From Coprococcus sp. (GTDB lineage Bacteria > Bacillota > Clostridia > Lachnospirales > Lachnospiraceae): a stretch of 7,632 nucleotides of DNA. The notes beneath the pieces are model-generated. The model was not told the origin of the DNA. It saw nothing but the letters and a program-made list of their open reading frames with translations, and searched no databases. Made by a program: the position numbers and the translations under genes. This document shows, in pieces, positions 6,724 to 7,632 of the stretch; within the stretch, counting starts at the first letter, position 1; every line of letters starts with the position of its first letter. The stretch is taken from assembly GCA_016296785.1 (NCBI GenBank), contig JAEDHX010000082.1, forward strand, positions 1 through 7,632, given 5' to 3'.

Positions 6724-6724
6724 A

Positions 6725-7609
6725 TTAGTCTGCCTCCTCCATGTAAAATGCCTTTCTGGCAAGGCAATATGCACCAATAATTCCCTGTTTACCCAAAAGA
6801 CCGGCAGGAACAATGTAATCATCTAATGAATTCATTTGTTTTGTATTGATATACCCATTCATATAGCTGCTAACCTTGCTTCTAATAAGTGGAAACAAAT
6901 GTGGCTGCTCCATAACACCACCACCTAGTATTATTTTACATGGTGAATATGTAAGTATATAATTTGTTATTCCCTGAGCAATATAGTCTGCCTCAATATC
7001 CCAAATCTTAGAATCAGCAGATATCAGCTCAGCAGGTGTATTTGTCCTTGCTGCTATGGCAGGTCCGCTTGCAAGCCCTTCAAAACAATCACTATGATAC
7101 GGGCAAATGCCCTTGAATTCGTCATCAGGATGTTTCCTAAGTAATATATGTCCTGCTTCCGGATGCAACATACCCTTTAATGTTTCACCTTCTATACAAA
7201 CACCTACTCCAACGCCCGTACCAATTGTAATATATATTACATTCTTAAGATTCTTAGCAGCGCCATATGTTATCTCACCAAGGCATGCACAATTAACATC
7301 AGTATCAATCAACATAGGAACTTCAATACGCTTCTTAAGCTCTGAAAGAAATGGGTAATTTCTCCAACCCTTCTTTGGCGTATCAAGTACCATACCATAA
7401 TTTTCAGAATCTTGATTTATATCTACAGGTCCAAAGCTGCCTATCCCAATGGCACATACTTTCTTTTCAGTAAAAAAGTCAGCAAGCATCTGAACCGCCT
7501 CATCAGGTGTTCCTGTTGAAAATCTGATGGAATCAAGCAACTCTCTATTCTCATCAAGTACAGCAGCTATTATTTTTGTTCCTCCTGTTTCCACAGCTCC
7601 AAATAACAT
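6725..7609 (-). CDS. scrK: ROK-family fructokinase
   Basis: 294 aa. It phosphorylates fructose to fructose-6-P with ATP in the cytoplasm. It resembles B. subtilis YdhR/GmuE. Visible features are the phosphate-binding ETGGTK (7-12), the DTDVN segment with catalytic base Asp104, a second glycine-rich IGTGVGVG (129-136), and the ROK zinc site H-P-E-A-G-H...C-P-Y-H-S-D-C (His154, Cys169, His172, Cys175) followed by EGLASGPAI. The C-terminal IILGGGVM (226-233) is the adenosine-side motif. There is no N-terminal DNA-binding domain, so it is a kinase and not a ROK repressor. ATG 7609 has AAAGGAG 9 nt upstream. It is followed by manA after one base, the same kinase-isomerase order as gmuE-gmuF of the Bacillus glucomannan operon. 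Fructose is the best guess; glucose or mannose activity is possible. The symbol is by analogy. The 23 bases upstream hold only the ribosome site; any promoter lies beyond the edge. Confidence 0.88.
   Translation of the reverse strand: MLFGAVETGGTKIIAAVLDENRELLDSIRFSTGTPDEAVQMLADFFTEKKVCAIGIGSFGPVDINQDSENYGMVLDTPKKGWRNYPFLSELKKRIEVPMLIDTDVNCACLGEITYGAAKNLKNVIYITIGTGVGVGVCIEGETLKGMLHPEAGHILLRKHPDDEFKGICPYHSDCFEGLASGPAIAARTNTPAELISADSKIWDIEADYIAQGITNYILTYSPCKIILGGGVMEQPHLFPLIRSKVSSYMNGYINTKQMNSLDDYIVPAGLLGKQGIIGAYCLARKAFYMEEAD
6733..6740 (-). promoter_or_regulatory. manA ribosome binding site inside the end of the kinase gene
   Basis: GGAGGAGG lies in the codons for the kinase C-terminal M-E-E-A, 9 nt before the manA ATG. 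It fixes the manA start at 6723 and supports coupled translation. Confidence 0.85.
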
Positions 7610-7632
7610 ATTGTCACACTCCTTTCAAACAA

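Noticed and set aside
6724..6822. N-terminal extension of ManA into the kinase gene
   Set aside because: The extra residues do not resemble ManA, and GGAGGAGG sits directly before the ATG at 6723.
6725..7609. ROK protein as a transcriptional repressor
   Set aside because: The protein starts directly at the kinase ATP motif and has no N-terminal helix-turn-helix.

Overview
The window looks like chromosomal DNA from a low-GC Gram-positive Clostridia member, most likely a Lachnospiraceae relative (Butyrivibrio, Roseburia or Lachnospira type). The evidence is strong AGGAGG-type ribosome sites before every gene, AT-rich intergenic DNA, a MurT/GatD-type pair, a Bacillus-like fructokinase and short class I ManA, and a secreted choice-of-anchor A protein with a Ser/Pro-rich tail. 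Genus is inference only. No RNA gene, insertion sequence, integrase or CRISPR array was seen.

Layout, left to right. (1) 1-1388, minus: 5' part of a large secreted choice-of-anchor A surface protein. Its C-terminal S-[IV]-A-P repeat stalk runs off the left edge, so its anchor is not visible. (2) 1389-1549: intergenic DNA with that gene's leader and a probable extended -10 promoter. (3) 1550-3633, minus: a two-gene operon, murT-like then gatD-like, joined by a TAATG stop/start overlap. (4) 3634-3875: a divergent intergenic region with a good promoter for murT, a candidate promoter for the gene on the right, and two palindromes. (5) 3876-5804, plus: a membrane-bound protein with a degenerate GGDEF and an intact EAL domain, a probable cyclic-di-GMP phosphodiesterase. 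(6) 5788-7609, minus: a fructokinase-manA operon whose last 17 bp overlap tail-to-tail with the phosphodiesterase gene.

The genes form separate modules: cell-surface adhesion, cell-wall precursor modification (or a derivative of it), cyclic-di-GMP signalling, and fructose/mannose-6-phosphate metabolism. The kinase and isomerase would interconvert fructose-6-P and mannose-6-P, feeding glycolysis or GDP-mannose synthesis.

The most notable observation is in the murT/gatD pair. Domain order, P-loop, zinc ribbon and translational coupling all look intact. However, the positions matching the S. aureus GatD nucleophile Cys94 and catalytic His189 hold Val and Leu, and the position matching MurT Asp349 appears to hold Tyr. 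This suggests a conserved pair that no longer hydrolyses glutamine, either a divergent paralogue with another role or an ammonia-dependent form. The alignment was made by eye against remembered sequences and needs a real alignment.
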